Shown piece after piece: positions 20,248 through 32,922 of a DNA stretch of 64,000 nt. How positions within the stretch are numbered: position 1 is the first letter of the stretch; each line of letters begins with the position of its first letter. The DNA is from Pempheris klunzingeri (Eukaryota; Chordata; Actinopteri; Acropomatiformes; Pempheridae). Position numbers and translations under genes: made by a program. The notes under the pieces are model-generated. The model ran no database searches and was not told where the DNA came from. It worked only from the letters and a program-made list of their open reading frames with translations. The stretch spans positions 8,140,118-8,204,117 of the forward strand of contig NC_092013.1 of NCBI RefSeq assembly GCF_042242105.1, in the 5' to 3' direction.

Positions 20248-23200
20248 CTAAACCTTGAAGGCAATATCCTCAAAGAATTTCAGCTGCCTCACCATCACAG
20301 CATATGTTTGGTACCTCTCATCCCCCATCTGGTCACGAAGACACAGCTGCAGTGAGAAAAAGGGATGACAACTGTGATCATTGTGGAAACAAAGGGTGGG
20401 TGTATTAACTCTCCGTAAGTTCTACAAAAACTGGGTGTTGATTTTTGAAGACAAATTGATTACGCTGTGCATAGGCGGGTTAATAATGTAATATAAGTGT
20501 AATATAAAAGGAATATTGTACATGCTGATCTTACGGTCAACTCATTTTGAAGTAAGAAGTCAGTTTAACTTTCAGTGGGCCCGTTTATGTGCAAGCAAAG
20601 ACTTTGTATCTGTGTTTACATGTCAGAACTCTAACAAAGTATTCAAATATTGAATTAACTAATGTGTTAGAAAGTCTCCGAGCCATTTCTTTATGTAACT
20701 TCTATTGTACGTCCTGATATACAATGTATTTCATTTAAGGAAACCACAATATCTCTTGATATTGGCAAAATATGGTGCACAAATGAACAAAACAACAGTT
20801 ACTGAACATTGTTAGCAGTTGTACTATGGGCACAGTATGTACGCTTTGGTGTGATGTGTTTTACTGTTTTAAAGTCATACTTCTCGTTTGATTTCATCCT
20901 CCTCCTCCATGATTTCCAGGACTCTGTCCAGCAGCTTGACCCCCAGGCCCTTCACCACATCAGTCCTCAGGTGTTCTACGGCTCTCCTTATCTTGGCTGG
21001 ACCGGACGTGGAGCCTTTTGGAGAGAAGAGCTGGTTAAACAAAAGGAGGCTCCAGAATGGCAGACTGATTGCAACACAGTTTCAATCAAAGTATCAAACC
21101 TGTTGGTATTTCACCCAGTGACAGGTTCTCTGCTTCCTCTCGAGCCTTCCCATGAAGCACGAGGGTGTCCCTGTACTTCGTGTTCAGTTTAAATTCTGGC
21201 AGTGCAGAAGAGCCAAATCTGCCTCCCTTCACCACGCTCACGCCGTCTCCAGTATCCATTCTCAACGTCTGGGTCATCATATGGACTAAATCCTGCATGT
21301 CGCTGGATTCACTCTTCCTGCGGATGGTCCATGAATCATAGATTATAAAGCAAATTTACTCGAGCAATGTGAAACAAATATGTTAACGTAGACTCTCCTG
21401 AGCTAATGATGAGTTCGGGTGTGAGGTGCACTTTGTTATTTTCTGTCTTGTGCGCTCTCACCTTTCCCTGCAGTCTCCTTCTGACCGTTCTGTGGAACTT
21501 GTGGAAGAGCTGCACTCATCTTCATCTGACCTTCGCTCTGGCAGTTTTTCCTGCTGTAATGAAACACACACAGGCCTCTGTTTTAAATTCACTGTCACAC
21601 AGGGACGCTCCAAGTCAGTCAGAGTTCAGGGTGCTGAGAGAAACTCTGTCACACAAGTGGATGTTCAAAAAGTGCAGTTCCCTTTTAACGACTGTACAAA
21701 GTTCAATTGAATCTCACAATGATGGGGTGTCACTACCTTCCAGCTGGCCTCAGTGATAATGTCTGAAACAGATCTGGTAACTGGGGCATTGCAGAGCTCC
21801 TCCTTGGTGGAGGTGACATCATGAGATGCCCTTCTTACAACACTAAAGACTGTGAAAAGAGCAAAAGAGTAATCAAGAAAAAAATCAACTACTAACTATT
21901 CTTTTTTTTTATATTAGCCTCATATGACTATAAGTTTTACAGTTTTTCTTTTACATTCAACTATAACATTACGGTTTAGTTTAGGAACAAACAGTAAGTA
22001 CCTGGTTGGCTGGCACTCTCCAGGGACTGCCTCAGTCTTCTCCTCTCTCTGGCGGACAAAGGACGATCCTGAAAATGAAATTGACCCATATTTTCTCTCC
22101 ATTTCTGTTTTTCTCTGTGACTGATCAAACTGCATCAGCTGATTTAAACAAGAATAGAATGATATACCAAAACCATTAGCCATGAGCACAAAAACAATTA
22201 GGGCAGAAGCTCTTTTTAATGTTAACTTTCTATCCAACTATAGCCTCAAATTACACTTATTGGAAAAATAACAAAGTCAGAACAATTTTAAGTTTGCAGA
22301 AATGCTGATACAACTTATTATTTTATTAACACAAAAGTCGTGTCTTAGGCAAAGTGGATATTCAGTCTTTACAGTGATGTGACTGTATACAGTGTGTGAG
22401 TGGATGAGTATTCCTACCTGTGGCAGTGGTAACAGTCCGTCCTTACAGGAACTAACTGATGTGGAGGTTGTAGCTACACTAGCTTTCTTGCTCTCTCCGG
22501 TCCTCCTGCTCCTCTTCCTCCCCTCCACGGCTATGCTCTCAACTGGAGGTGGAGGTAAAGGTCTTGGAGCAGCCAGCTTAGAGTAAAAGAAGTGAATTAA
22601 GAAAAAGGTTAAGATATATCAGAACAAAAAAAAGGTTGATTCAATCAGCCTCAGTGGCTGTATCTTTACCTTGTCCTGCTCGCCATGTGTCCGTCTTACA
22701 TCCATCCCTCTGTGCTGCTGTGAGATTGAGGGCTCTGATGAAAAGTACAGGGGGGTTTGGCCTGGAGCGGTCAGACCTGGTTTACTGGCTGGTAAGGCAG
22801 GCTCCTCCTGAAGAGGCTCCTAAACGGACACGATAACATGTTTTCCACAGTGGTAAAAAACTTCCTATAATACCAGGCATACTTCCAGCACTTTGTGACA
22901 CAGGATGTTAGTGGTGTTATTCAGTCTCTAATGGGCTTCATGCTGGCAAGAGTTCAGAGAATGAGTGAATGCTTACTGGTGCTAGTGGGAACGGCTCCAA
23001 CAGCTTTTCAGTAGATTCTAGGTTTTCCTAAAAATACAGAATTTAGCACACATAAACAAATACGTATAACCAGAAATACTGCTCTATTACTAAGAGCACT
23101 TACTTGGATGTCTGAGGTATAGTGTTGTGTCGGAGCTCCCTTGAGAAGGGTAACAGTGTCGTTTATATTCACCTCTGCAACAACTCCGAGATTTTCTACA

Positions 23201-26200
23201 TTAGATTCATGTGCAGGTCTCTTCTCAGCGATACTAACATCAGCCTTTTTCTCCATTAGTAGTTGTGGGTTCTGCATCTCAGCTTCTTTGAGTAACTCCA
23301 TGGTATCATCATTATCATCTGACGTCTGCTTGTCCCTACACACAGAAAATGTGTCCCCAGGTTTTGGCGTGGCCTGTGGATGAATGTCTGACAATCCATT
23401 GGATGCCTTCCTCTCGTCTCCTCCCCTCCTGCCAACACCTGATACAGACTTCAGAGGGGGCTTAACAGGGGAGGGAGGGGGAGACGGATCTGGTTTCTCT
23501 CTTCCCTTGCTGTCTGTGTACACACTGTGGGTCACAGGTTCATTACCTGCCCGGTGGTGTGGCACAACTGAGTGAGGCCCCTGCACCTGTCTCTTCACCA
23601 GGTCCTCATCCTCCTGCTGTTGGATATCAATATTAATGTTGCTGACGGTCGCCATGGATGCAATGCTGGCTTTAAGAGCGTCAGGTGAGGAAGGTTTGGA
23701 TGGCACAGGTGTTTGGAGTGGAGTGCAGTCGCTGAAGCCGTTCTGAACTTTACGTTGCTGTGATTTTTCTTCTTTCTGAGGATGAAGAGTAAAATAAATA
23801 CTGAAGAGTCTGTGCCTGACATCAGCACCGAAGAAGCCTGAGTACAGCGTCCACTTACTACTTTGATGACCAGAATAAATCTACGCACACATATTGATAA
23901 CAAATAATAATGGACAATAATGGAACTTATTCAGGGTCCTTATTGCTGCGGGGCTTTGCCAAACTGTTATCATTGACTGTAACCAACATTGTTTAAGTTT
24001 GGCCAGTGCATTATCATGGTCTGCAGTCACTCACCCGTTTCACCCTGGCTAGAGACTCAGGCTGAGGACTTCTCTCAGGTTTTGGCTGAGATGTCACCAC
24101 TGGCGATGCACTGTTGGCCCTACAATCACCACTGCCGACCACAGCTTTCTTTCTACACTTGGCAGTTTTTCTGGTAAGAACCAAAAGAAACATTAACATT
24201 AACGACAACAACAACAAGAAAAAAATTGTCCTTAGTGCTGGCAGCTCACTGTGCAGAGCACCAACAAAAAAGGGAGGGGGTGCAAATGAATATCTGTAGA
24301 AAATTATTCCAAATGAAGTATACCGAGAAAGAAATGACAGCAAAAGACACATAAACTTTGGGTAAGGTGTATGAATGAAATAAATAGCTTTAAAGAAATC
24401 AAAATAACACCAAGGTTGCTTGCTGTCAGCGACACCTACTCTTTAGTTGCCTCAAGGAACATGGCGATTTGACGTTTGATGTAGGGCTGCCGGAGGATAA
24501 GTTTGACATCAGGCCTGTCTTCGGGTCTCTTACACAGCATGCTCTTGATCAGCTCTCCCAGCTGGGGATCATACCTACTGGGCATTTGTGGCAGCTGGTG
24601 AGAAAGACAGAGAGAAATGTTATAAATCATTCTAGATTATCAGGGTCCAGAGAAAGAAAAGTGCCGTATGAACAAGAAGAGAATTGGTTATTAAATTCCT
24701 CATCAAGATGGCTTAAGTTCGAAAAACCCACAGCTTGAACTTGGATCAATAAACAATTTGTTTGCAAAAAGATTATTGCTGTCACCTGTAAAAGCATAAA
24801 TGTTTTATTGAGAATAAAACCATTACAACTCAACCTTACCAGACTATTCGATAAATTACAGTTATTAAAAAGATGAAACCCACCTTTCCTTCTACAATTC
24901 GATAGACCAGCGAGTTCATGTCCTTGGCATTGAAAGCATGTTTCAGTGTGGACATTTCATACACACAGCAACCCAGGGCCCACACATCTGACTAGAAAAA
25001 ACAATAGCATTCATTTATAAAGCGGTTCCTATGATCATTTGTGAATAAACCACACAAAGTAAGAGCAGACAAACAAAATACCTTGTGGTTATAAGGTTTA
25101 TTTGAGAAGAGCTCTGGACTCATGTAGTAAGGGGTCCCTATCAGTGTGCTGGCCATATCATTCTGGTTCTCCAACACTCGTGCGATGCCAAGGTCCCCAA
25201 CTTTGATGATGTTGGTCTTTGTCAGGAAGATGTTCTGTGTTTTAAGGTCTCGGTGAAGAATGTTCCTCTCATGCAGGTACTGCAAAGCAAAAGTACAACA
25301 GTGATTTTGAGTAGTCCTGTACAGAAAATAAATCATATCTGACCTGACATTGTCGTCACTTTTCAATCTCACAACTTACCTGAAGAGCCATGGCTATCTG
25401 GACAAACCACTCCACCACCTGCCTCTCAGGTAAGAGTTCGCCCTTTTGCTGCTTGAGTCGATGATAAAGGTCACCGCCTTCACAGAAACCCATCACAATG
25501 TACAGCTGGCGGTCATCTCCTTCCCAAGACTCCCTGTATGTCACAATGTTGGGATGTCTCAGCTGGGACAGAAGCTGCGCCTCCTGCTCTGCAGCACGCC
25601 GTTCCCGCTTGGAGGAGGTGGTTAAATTCAGCTTCTTAATAACATACTGGAGAAAAAAAAAGATCAAAATGCACAATCACTCTCCTTGAATTGAAAATTA
25701 AGGAAAACACACAATGGTTGTGTTTCTAAATTTGTGAATATGAAGTAAAAATCAAACATGTAAAGTCACCATAAGATGGAGAAACTGAAGCATTTCCAAC
25801 CCACATTCAGACTTACATAATTAGATTATTTTAACAAAAGTTAATGACTGATGTAAACCAGAGTTTGCTTATCTTATCAACAGTTGTGGTCCACAAATTC
25901 TGACACAGGAGCTCTGTGCCTGACATCATTTTTGTTGTTTAAAGTCCAAATACAAACTGTCTTCTCCAGGAGATGGAGAACTCTCCATAATGGTCAGTGT
26001 GTTAATTGTGAGTTAATTATGCAGTTACAGCTTCTGTAGGTTGATATGGTTAAATTACAATTATCCCTTATATCTCAAACCATTTAAGATCTCTTTAAGG
26101 ACCAGGAGAATGTCAAACTGAGTGTTATCAATCCGTAGATACAAATACACCTTTAACACACTTAAATGTTTAAGTTGGAGTTGGATTTATGAATGTTATC

Positions 26201-26571
26201 CCATTATTATTATTGCTGTATTTAACAGAAAAAAACGCTAATTAAACCTCGTATATAAAAAGCATAACCCTCGCTACTAACATAGCATTATGACTTTATG
26301 CTAGCTTCATAAATCAAAACATCGCGTGGAAGAGCGTAAACAAACCTGTGAGGATTTAGCCGACTTAAGCTAACTTTAAGATAGTTGAACCATTGCTGGA
26401 TTTTAGAGAATTACAGGCAGCGCTTATTTTAACCGATGCGGGCTGTACTGAACTACTCACACACCTTTCTTTTCTCACCTGCTTTTTGTCTGTTTTGTGT
26501 TTCACCAAGTTCACCTCCCCGTAACTGCCTTTCCCAACGACCCTGATGAAAATATAATTAACGCCACTCAT
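20248..26571 (-). CDS. nek4: NIMA-related serine/threonine kinase 4 (16 exons)
   Basis: Protein kinase of the NEK family, linked to cilia, microtubules and the DNA-damage response. Minus-strand exons: 26479-26571, 25380-25646, 25082-25279, 24884-24991, 24440-24594, 24035-24170, 23104-23775, 22977-23027, 22670-22819, 22418-22576, 22002-22068, 21737-21849, 21462-21550, 21100-21317, 20881-21014, 20248-20346. They join to about 902 residues (human 841). Kinase motifs: GKGSYG (13-18), VIKK lysine (about 35), HRDLKTQN (129-136), DLG in place of DFG (149-151, also seen in human NEK4), [10 protein letters not shown] long polar middle includes NINIDI. The C-terminal block ([43 protein letters not shown]) identifies NEK4 rather than another NEK. 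The exon 15 acceptor (AAAAG) was chosen because it alone keeps frame. Confidence 0.96.
25647..26478 (-). other. NEK4 intron 1
   Basis: 832 bases between the first coding exon and exon 2. AT-rich, with nothing recognisable. Confidence 0.7.
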
Positions 26572-28386
26572 TATTCTTCAAAACGCTTCATATCGCGACC
26601 TGAAACTTTACTCGTCAGTCCCAGAAGACACCAGCGGCCTTATTTCGTCCCATCCTCCGGTGGCGGAGACGAGATAAGCCCGTGAAAACTTGGCCCTTGG
26701 TTAGCTCGGTGAGTGCCAGCGATGAGATTTTGAAAACGCAGGAAATCGCCAGCAGTCGATAGTTTTTCGTCACTAGGCAACTGACCGCTCACTGCCGACG
26801 ACCACGCAGAGAGGGTCCGCCCGGAACGAAGCACTGCTGCGGCCACAGCACAGCGCCACCCCGCGGCTCCTTGTGGACACTGGAGCAACTGCAGCCAGAG
26901 GCCAAAACTCCTGCTTTTATTTGAGTCCTTATTTAAAAATGTAGAGGTTTAAAGGTTTAACTCTATTTCTTCTGCAATCTGCTTCTTTTTTTGTACAATT
27001 ATACGATGCAAAATTGTTAATAAATGGGTGAGGGAGTACAATGCCTTGGTGTAATAATAAAAGAGGTGTTGTGAATAATTTTATTGAGGCTTCGTTTAAT
27101 TTAGCCAGCGCACACAATAGCAGGCCCTGGATTGGATGCATGTAAATGAACAATATGATAATTAAAGTTGCAGCTGTGCTCTTTCTGTCGTGAAAAAGGC
27201 AAACATCTTGGGTTATGGTCACTATAAACATTGGCTGCCAGAGGCACATTTCTCTGTAAATCCATTTAAAAGCACTATGTTACGATGGCACAACACAAAC
27301 ATTTGAGAGAGCACTTGTTATTCTTGTTACAAAGGGACATTCATAGCAACACGTTTATGATATTGGGAGGAATAGCATGCACGATGGTATCTTTATTTTT
27401 ATCTTTAGTGCTAAATCACCCTCATGCATGAATCATACATCAATATCATGTAATTAATTTTACTCATCATCCATGATGATAAATGTGGATGCAGAATTTC
27501 ACACACCATGTTTTCAGAGAGCTATTGTCTCATTAAGAGCAACCAAGCTACCACAGTCCATTACTACATTAAATGTATTTTCAGGCAGGTAATTGCCATT
27601 AAGTTCATTTTACCTGTTTGGGATCATTAAATCCACTAGGTGGCGCAATAGACCACCACAAGCGGGGTGCACCTGGTAGGGTGGAGTTTATTCTAGGCTT
27701 TATTTTAAAGCAGCTCACAGCTAAATGTGTTATATTGGTTTTGTTTGATACATTATTGTGATACAAATATCTCTCTACTTTGTCCAGATACATAATATAT
27801 AGATTACCAAGACAAAAGCAAAAACAAATGGAATAAAATATAACGATAAATAAAGTTAAATCAAATTAAAGAACAGGGCGATAAAAGACAACTAGCACTA
27901 AACATAGACAAGATGTTGTGCCTGAAATTACAGCATGATAAAATGCACAAATAAATGAGCCTAAAAGAGTGTTGATGATCTGAGGGTCACTTCTCTCTCT
28001 GTCTTTGTCCACATCAACACTGGCCAAACTGAGAGCAACCTACAAATCCACAGTCATTGTCACTATGACTACTGCTGTATGTTACAACTATTGTTGTGGT
28101 AATAATAAATAAACAATAAACCTGATTCTGATCTAATGTCAGTACTGGATACAACAACCACATTTAATAAAATTAGTTTTGCAACTACTGCGTTTAATAT
28201 TCATCAATATTTATTCATTTGTACAGTTGTCAACAAACAGTTGGTCATCACATATAACGGCTCTATGTTTAGTTTTACCAATGTTTCCCCCTTGTTTTTA
28301 TCTGTAATTTACTAAAACTGTTGTCAAAGCTGCACACAGGCACCAACTCGGTCCCTCACGCCTTTTACCTTAAGTACAGCACGGGG
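26572..28386. other. Region between NEK4 and CAMK1
   Basis: The first 310 bases (to about 26880) are rich in CpG and G+C and are the likely NEK4 promoter and 5' untranslated region, without a TATA box. From about 26900 to 28350 the DNA is AT-rich with no gene seen; open frames reach only 106 codons and have no domain. A segment rich in AATAAA and TAAAT words lies near 27820-28130, possibly a decayed repeat. Confidence 0.55.
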
Positions 28387-28623
28387 GTCACGGGTGGTGG
28401 AGAGAGGTGACCAATCCCGTAGCAGAACTGTTTACCTGTGCGCCACAGCTCGGCCTCTGATTGGTCCGCTGGCCGTCCTGCCCTGGGGTGACGTCAGGAG
28501 GAGCGCTGCTGGTCGGGTTGCCAAGTAGTGATTCCGCCTGAGAGCGCTCCGAGTGGGAGAGACGGACAGACAGACGGACGGACGGATACCGGACACTGGA
28601 CCTCACCGACTGTCAGATTTGAG
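28387..28623 (+). promoter_or_regulatory. CAMK1 promoter and probable noncoding first exon
   Basis: GC-rich block with a CCAAT box (28411-28415), an inverted CCAAT (about 28459-28463) and a full cAMP-response element TGACGTCA (28489-28496). It is followed by a GACGGACGG-type simple repeat (about 28560-28588) and a good splice donor (GAG then GTAGGAG) after 28623. The next acceptor in line is at 34305-34306, just before the first coding exon. A noncoding exon 1 of roughly 28520-28623 is therefore inferred; the transcription start is not visible. A full CRE would suit a Ca2+/cAMP-responsive gene. Confidence 0.55.
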
Positions 28624-29124
28624 GTAGGAGCTGTCACAACCTAAACTTTAGTTCCGGATAAATGTCGGACCGTTGCTTCTCTGTAGGAGACAGCTCGTTT
28701 CCATGCAGGTAGCTGACGTTTCCAGGCGCGTAACAAAAAAAACCCCCGCTCCTCATTGTCTGGAGGGAGATTTAATGACTTTAAAACTACAAGTCCCTTC
28801 ATTTCTAGGGGAGAGGAGAGGGGCTGAAGTTGTAGCAGCAGCCGTCAGTCGGGTTATGTAGATGCGCTCTCGTTGCCATCAAGAGGAGATCTATGTAACT
28901 GAAGCTGGGGACAGTTTCTAACATCAGATACTGACATGAATATGCGAGGGAATGAAGTGATAGCTTTCTTGTCTTCTTCCAGACAAACCAGTAGGACTCG
29001 ACTGGTTTATCCATCTGCAAATGACTCTAGGCTATTTCCTGAGAGAGCCCTGCTGGTGTTATTATTAAATTCTTAGTAAATATGTCACATTTCCCTTTTT
29101 CTATTTCTGTTTCTCTCTCTCTCT

Positions 29125-29134
29125 CACACACACA

Positions 29135-29175
<41 letters not shown>
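29125..29175 (+). repeat. (CA)n microsatellite
   Basis: About 25 CA units with one interruption (CT), preceded by a short CT run. Confidence 0.95.
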
Positions 29176-29177
<2 letters not shown>

Positions 29178-29457
29178 CCTCCTCTGCTGTCTACGGGATC
29201 ATGTAAGGAGAGGTCTGCTTATCAATTAATAAGCTCACTTTGAGAAGAGATTTGTTGTGCGTCACAGACACCAGCTGACCAATCAGACAGCTGGTAGGAA
29301 ATCTGTCCTCAGTGGGTCCTCAGCCAGTGGGTCCTCAGCCAGTGGGTGCTGGGGTTGATTGATAGAGGGCCCATTCACTTTTGGACAGGCATCCTGTCCT
29401 TCAGGGAACCACGGCGTAGATTAGTGGGATAGTTTTCTTGTCACAAACTGCCTCTTC

Positions 29458-29458
<1 letters not shown>

Positions 29459-29535
<77 letters not shown>

Positions 29536-29536
29536 T
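29459..29536 (+). repeat. (CT)n microsatellite, long
   Basis: About 39 units of TC/CT, nearly perfect (one TTTC interruption near 29527). Such homopurine-homopyrimidine tracts can form triplex DNA and often vary in length. Confidence 0.95.
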
Positions 29537-31531
29537 TTGTGTGTTCATGCTTTTAAATGTGTTGCACTTTAAACAGCACACTCACCCACCGCTGCATCTG
29601 TGCAACCGTTTGATCTAATCATTCTTATTTGTTGCTCTAAATATGTAAATAGAGTTTTGTTATGCCGGTTCCAGCGTCTTTAAGCTGCGTTCACCGCGGT
29701 TCATGTGCATCTCCCTACTTGTCCACAAATTCTTGAGAAACCCCACATTTCCAAAACCAGTAAAAGTAAACGATAATAAATGCTAAGAGGCTTGAAAAGT
29801 GGTTGACTGTCCTTCAAAAATGCATGATACTGTATGAAATGTGATCTGAAGCAGCTGCTCAGCGTTGGTCTCCAGGCCGGATCCCAGACTGATCAGGAGG
29901 ATCCCTGACTTCTGCAGCTCTGACAGCATTAAGAGATCACAGACGCAGCTAGACAACCACCAAAAACCCTGAGGAAATAAACAGTTAAATCAAATCATTT
30001 CAAAAACAATTTGGCTTCCTGTGCAATGAGTCTGCTTTAACAGGAATGCGGTCCAACGTGAGTTATGCTTTTCCTCATAACTTGGCAGCCCAGTTTGGAG
30101 CTGTGCCATACATTGTCTGCAGAGATATAAAATAGTAGTAGCGAAGGCCAAAATCAATATTTGTGAGTGTTTAAAGACAAAAGAGAACCAACATGTAAGT
30201 GTGTTAGTTTCTTATCAGCACTTTTGTAGTGGAAACAAGCTGATTTGTCCAGAGATGTGTTCGAGAGCTTCAAGCGTTGTCAGATATCAGACGTCTGGTT
30301 TTAATATCTGTTTCTGTGTGTGAGTCTTTGTGCATGTGTGTGTGTATGCAAGTGTTGCCAAAAGTTTTAACACCATTTCAAGTTGTCTGTCACACTCAGA
30401 CACCCTAACTGCGAGTCATTTCGTCACGTTTAACCGTGGTCGTGTGTATGTGTGTGTGTTTCTTCTGTCCACTGCACATCACAGGAATGGGAAACCAGTG
30501 AGTACAGCGACTCTTCTTCTGTGTAAACCTTGAACGAGGGTGAATGCTGCATGTGACGTACTACTCAGGGAATGTGGTTATGGTATTGTGCATCTCCCTG
30601 TCTCAAGCCTCTTCAATCCTGTTGCTTTTTTTGGGGTTTTCGAGCAGCTTATCTTCACACCCACCGGCCAAAAGTCATGTCATCAGTGGACATGGAGGGG
30701 CTGTTTTTGGCCTTCTACATGCTCATACGATACCTGCATGTGTCTCTCCTCTACTCTCCCACATCTTTTTTTTTTAAATTTGCCCCTATCTTGCCCCTGC
30801 GTGTCTTAAACTTGAACCTTTGTTTGTAGCATTTGCCTGTTTGAAAAACAGACCCCCTTGCTCAGCTTTGACAATGTCCTCAAAGCTACAATTGCTTGAA
30901 ATGTGTGATTTGAAATTCACTGTGAAGCCTGATGTAAAACATATCAAGACATGCGGTGAAATCCACATGTTATGAAGGGGATTTAGGTGCATGTTGGTAT
31001 TTCCTGGAGTCACAGCTGCTACCTGTGGAATTACAAAATGAGCACAACCAGCGATGAGCAACGTTTGATGCATTCATAGATTTTAAATGACTTTGATGTT
31101 AAGACGACTTTGATGTTCAATATCGCCCATTCTCGGTGCATGAATTTACATGAATCTCCATCAAATCTCCATATGAGCAAGGTGAGATGTTACAAACAAG
31201 CAGCGTATGTAAGGTGTTTTCACTCCTTCTCCGGCTTCAGTGTCCTCAAAAACGGTTTTGTGCTCCTGCAGTTATTTTTAGCTTAAAGGTTACCATTCTT
31301 AAAACGGGACAACTGTGATGCCAGTCAGGAGACAAGGTTAGAGTTGCAACTGTTATTTTTTTATTTCCAATGAATCCTTCTTGATTCATCTTTTCAATGT
31401 ATCAATGAGTCAAGTAGATGACAGCTTACCAGAGCCTGAAATAATGTCTAAAACTCACTTTTTTTGGTGAGTTGTCAAAATTTGAAATAGAAAAAAAGGA
31501 AGCAAATCAGCAATAGTTCATATTTGTATTT

Positions 31532-31964
31532 GATGAATTATCAATCGGGCAGCATGGTGGTGCTGCCCGGGACCTTCTTGCTGTGAGGCAACAGTGCTAA
31601 CCACTGTTGCCTCACAGCAAGAAGGTCCCGGGTTCGAATCCCGGTTTGAACCCGGGGTGTTTCTGTGTGGAGTTTGCATGTTCTCCCCATGCTAGCGTGG
31701 GTTCTCTCCGGGTACTCCGGCTTCCTCCGACAATCCAAAGACATGCATATTAGGTTAATTGGTAACTCTAAAAAAATTGCCCATAGGTGTGAGTGTGAGA
31801 GTGAAAGGTTGTCTGTCTCTGTATGTGGCCTTGCGATTGGCTGGCGACCAGTCCAGGGTGTACCCCGCCTCTCGCCCGAAGTCAGCTGGGATAGGCTCCA
31901 GCTCCCCCCGTGACCCTGGCGGATAAGCGGTATAGAAAATGGATGGATGGATGAATTATCAATC
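31532..31964 (+). mobile_element. tRNA-type SINE with LINE-like tail and target-site duplication
   Basis: A full retroposon (31547-31949) flanked by a perfect 15-bp duplication, GATGAATTATCAATC, at 31532-31546 and 31950-31964. The head resembles a tRNA promoter (GGGTTCGAATCCC B box at about 31630-31642). The body carries blocks very common in fish genomes: GTGTGGAGTTTGCATG, GGGTACTCCGGCTTCC, GGGATAGGCTCCAGC. It ends GATAAGCGGTATAGAAAATGG plus ATGG repeats. The intact duplication suggests a fairly recent insertion copied by a LINE enzyme. The open frame crossing it on the minus strand is not a gene. Confidence 0.9.
31566..31632. repeat. Perfect 31-bp inverted repeat inside the SINE head
   Basis: The arms 31566-31596 and 31602-31632 are exact reverse complements, separated by CTAAC. 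The right arm is the normal SINE sequence (TGTTGCCTCACAGCAAGAAG). The left arm is an inverted copy of the same stretch, replacing the normal A-box region (expected CAGTGGTTAGCACTG). This indicates a fold-back or template switch in the history of this copy. Confidence 0.9.
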
Positions 31965-32883
31965 ATTTATTATTTGCATAATCATCACAAAATATTTGTC
32001 TTCACCAGCTAATCGGTTAACTAACGTCTCAGTAGAAAGCCTTTGTATTTTCATATTAGTACGTATTGATCTGCTCCATATAATTTTTCAACGAATAATA
32101 AGAATAAAAATCATGCTCTGTAATGGATCCTCTCCCACAGAAGGAGACGGGTGTCAAGTTGAAGATGTACTCAGGAATAGAGTTACAGTCTACGATGTAT
32201 TGTTTGTTTGTACCTTCCAGAAGTTATCAGACTCCAGGAAAAGAGGCGCCTGTACTGCCCATTTACCGTCAAAGCGTTTACACACATTTGACTTGACTTC
32301 CTCTTTCTGCTTCCCCCTCAAGCACATTACTTTGCATGCTGCTTTTTTCACGCCTTATTTAGGCTTTATTTTTAAAATGACATGCAAAATGCAGTGGAGG
32401 AAATGATGAATGACTCAGATATCAATTTAAATGTTCAGCTGTAAACTTTGTTCCCAGTGCGTTTATATCAGAGTTTAATCATGAATTGAAAATGGTCGAA
32501 GCACTTACCATAATACACCATCTGTTAACCAATTTAAATTTTAAAGTCAGACTCTATGTTCATGTGGAAGCGTAACTAATGAATTGTACAGAGTGTATAC
32601 CTGATCAGTTTATTTGAATGTTTCACAGCTTCTTATATGTGATATGTCCTTCTAATCTGTATCCAATAACCACATGCTGGAGTGTTGTGAGTGTACGTGT
32701 GTGTTTTAACTAAACAAAACACACTACAGCCAGTTATGGAAGTGACCTGAATGATTTCCAGCCACCTGCCTTTAGACACTAGTGCAATTTAGACTCTCAG
32801 ATACCATAGCAGCTCCTTTGGGTTTCCATGACAACAGGTATGAAGCCGACTTCTGACATAAGTAAAGGCAGCGAGAGGGCTTC

Positions 32884-32884
<1 letters not shown>

Positions 32885-32920
<36 letters not shown>
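32885..32920 (+). repeat. (GT)n microsatellite
   Basis: About 18 uninterrupted GT units in CAMK1 intron 1. Confidence 0.95.

Positions 32921-32922
<2 letters not shown>

Noticed and set aside
31541-31966. 141-codon minus-strand frame
   Set aside because: It lies wholly in the SINE and its duplications; such frames recur with each SINE copy and are not genes.
31939-32406. 155-codon plus-strand frame next to the SINE
   Set aside because: Starts in the ATGG tail of the SINE and continues into AT-rich intron without any motif.
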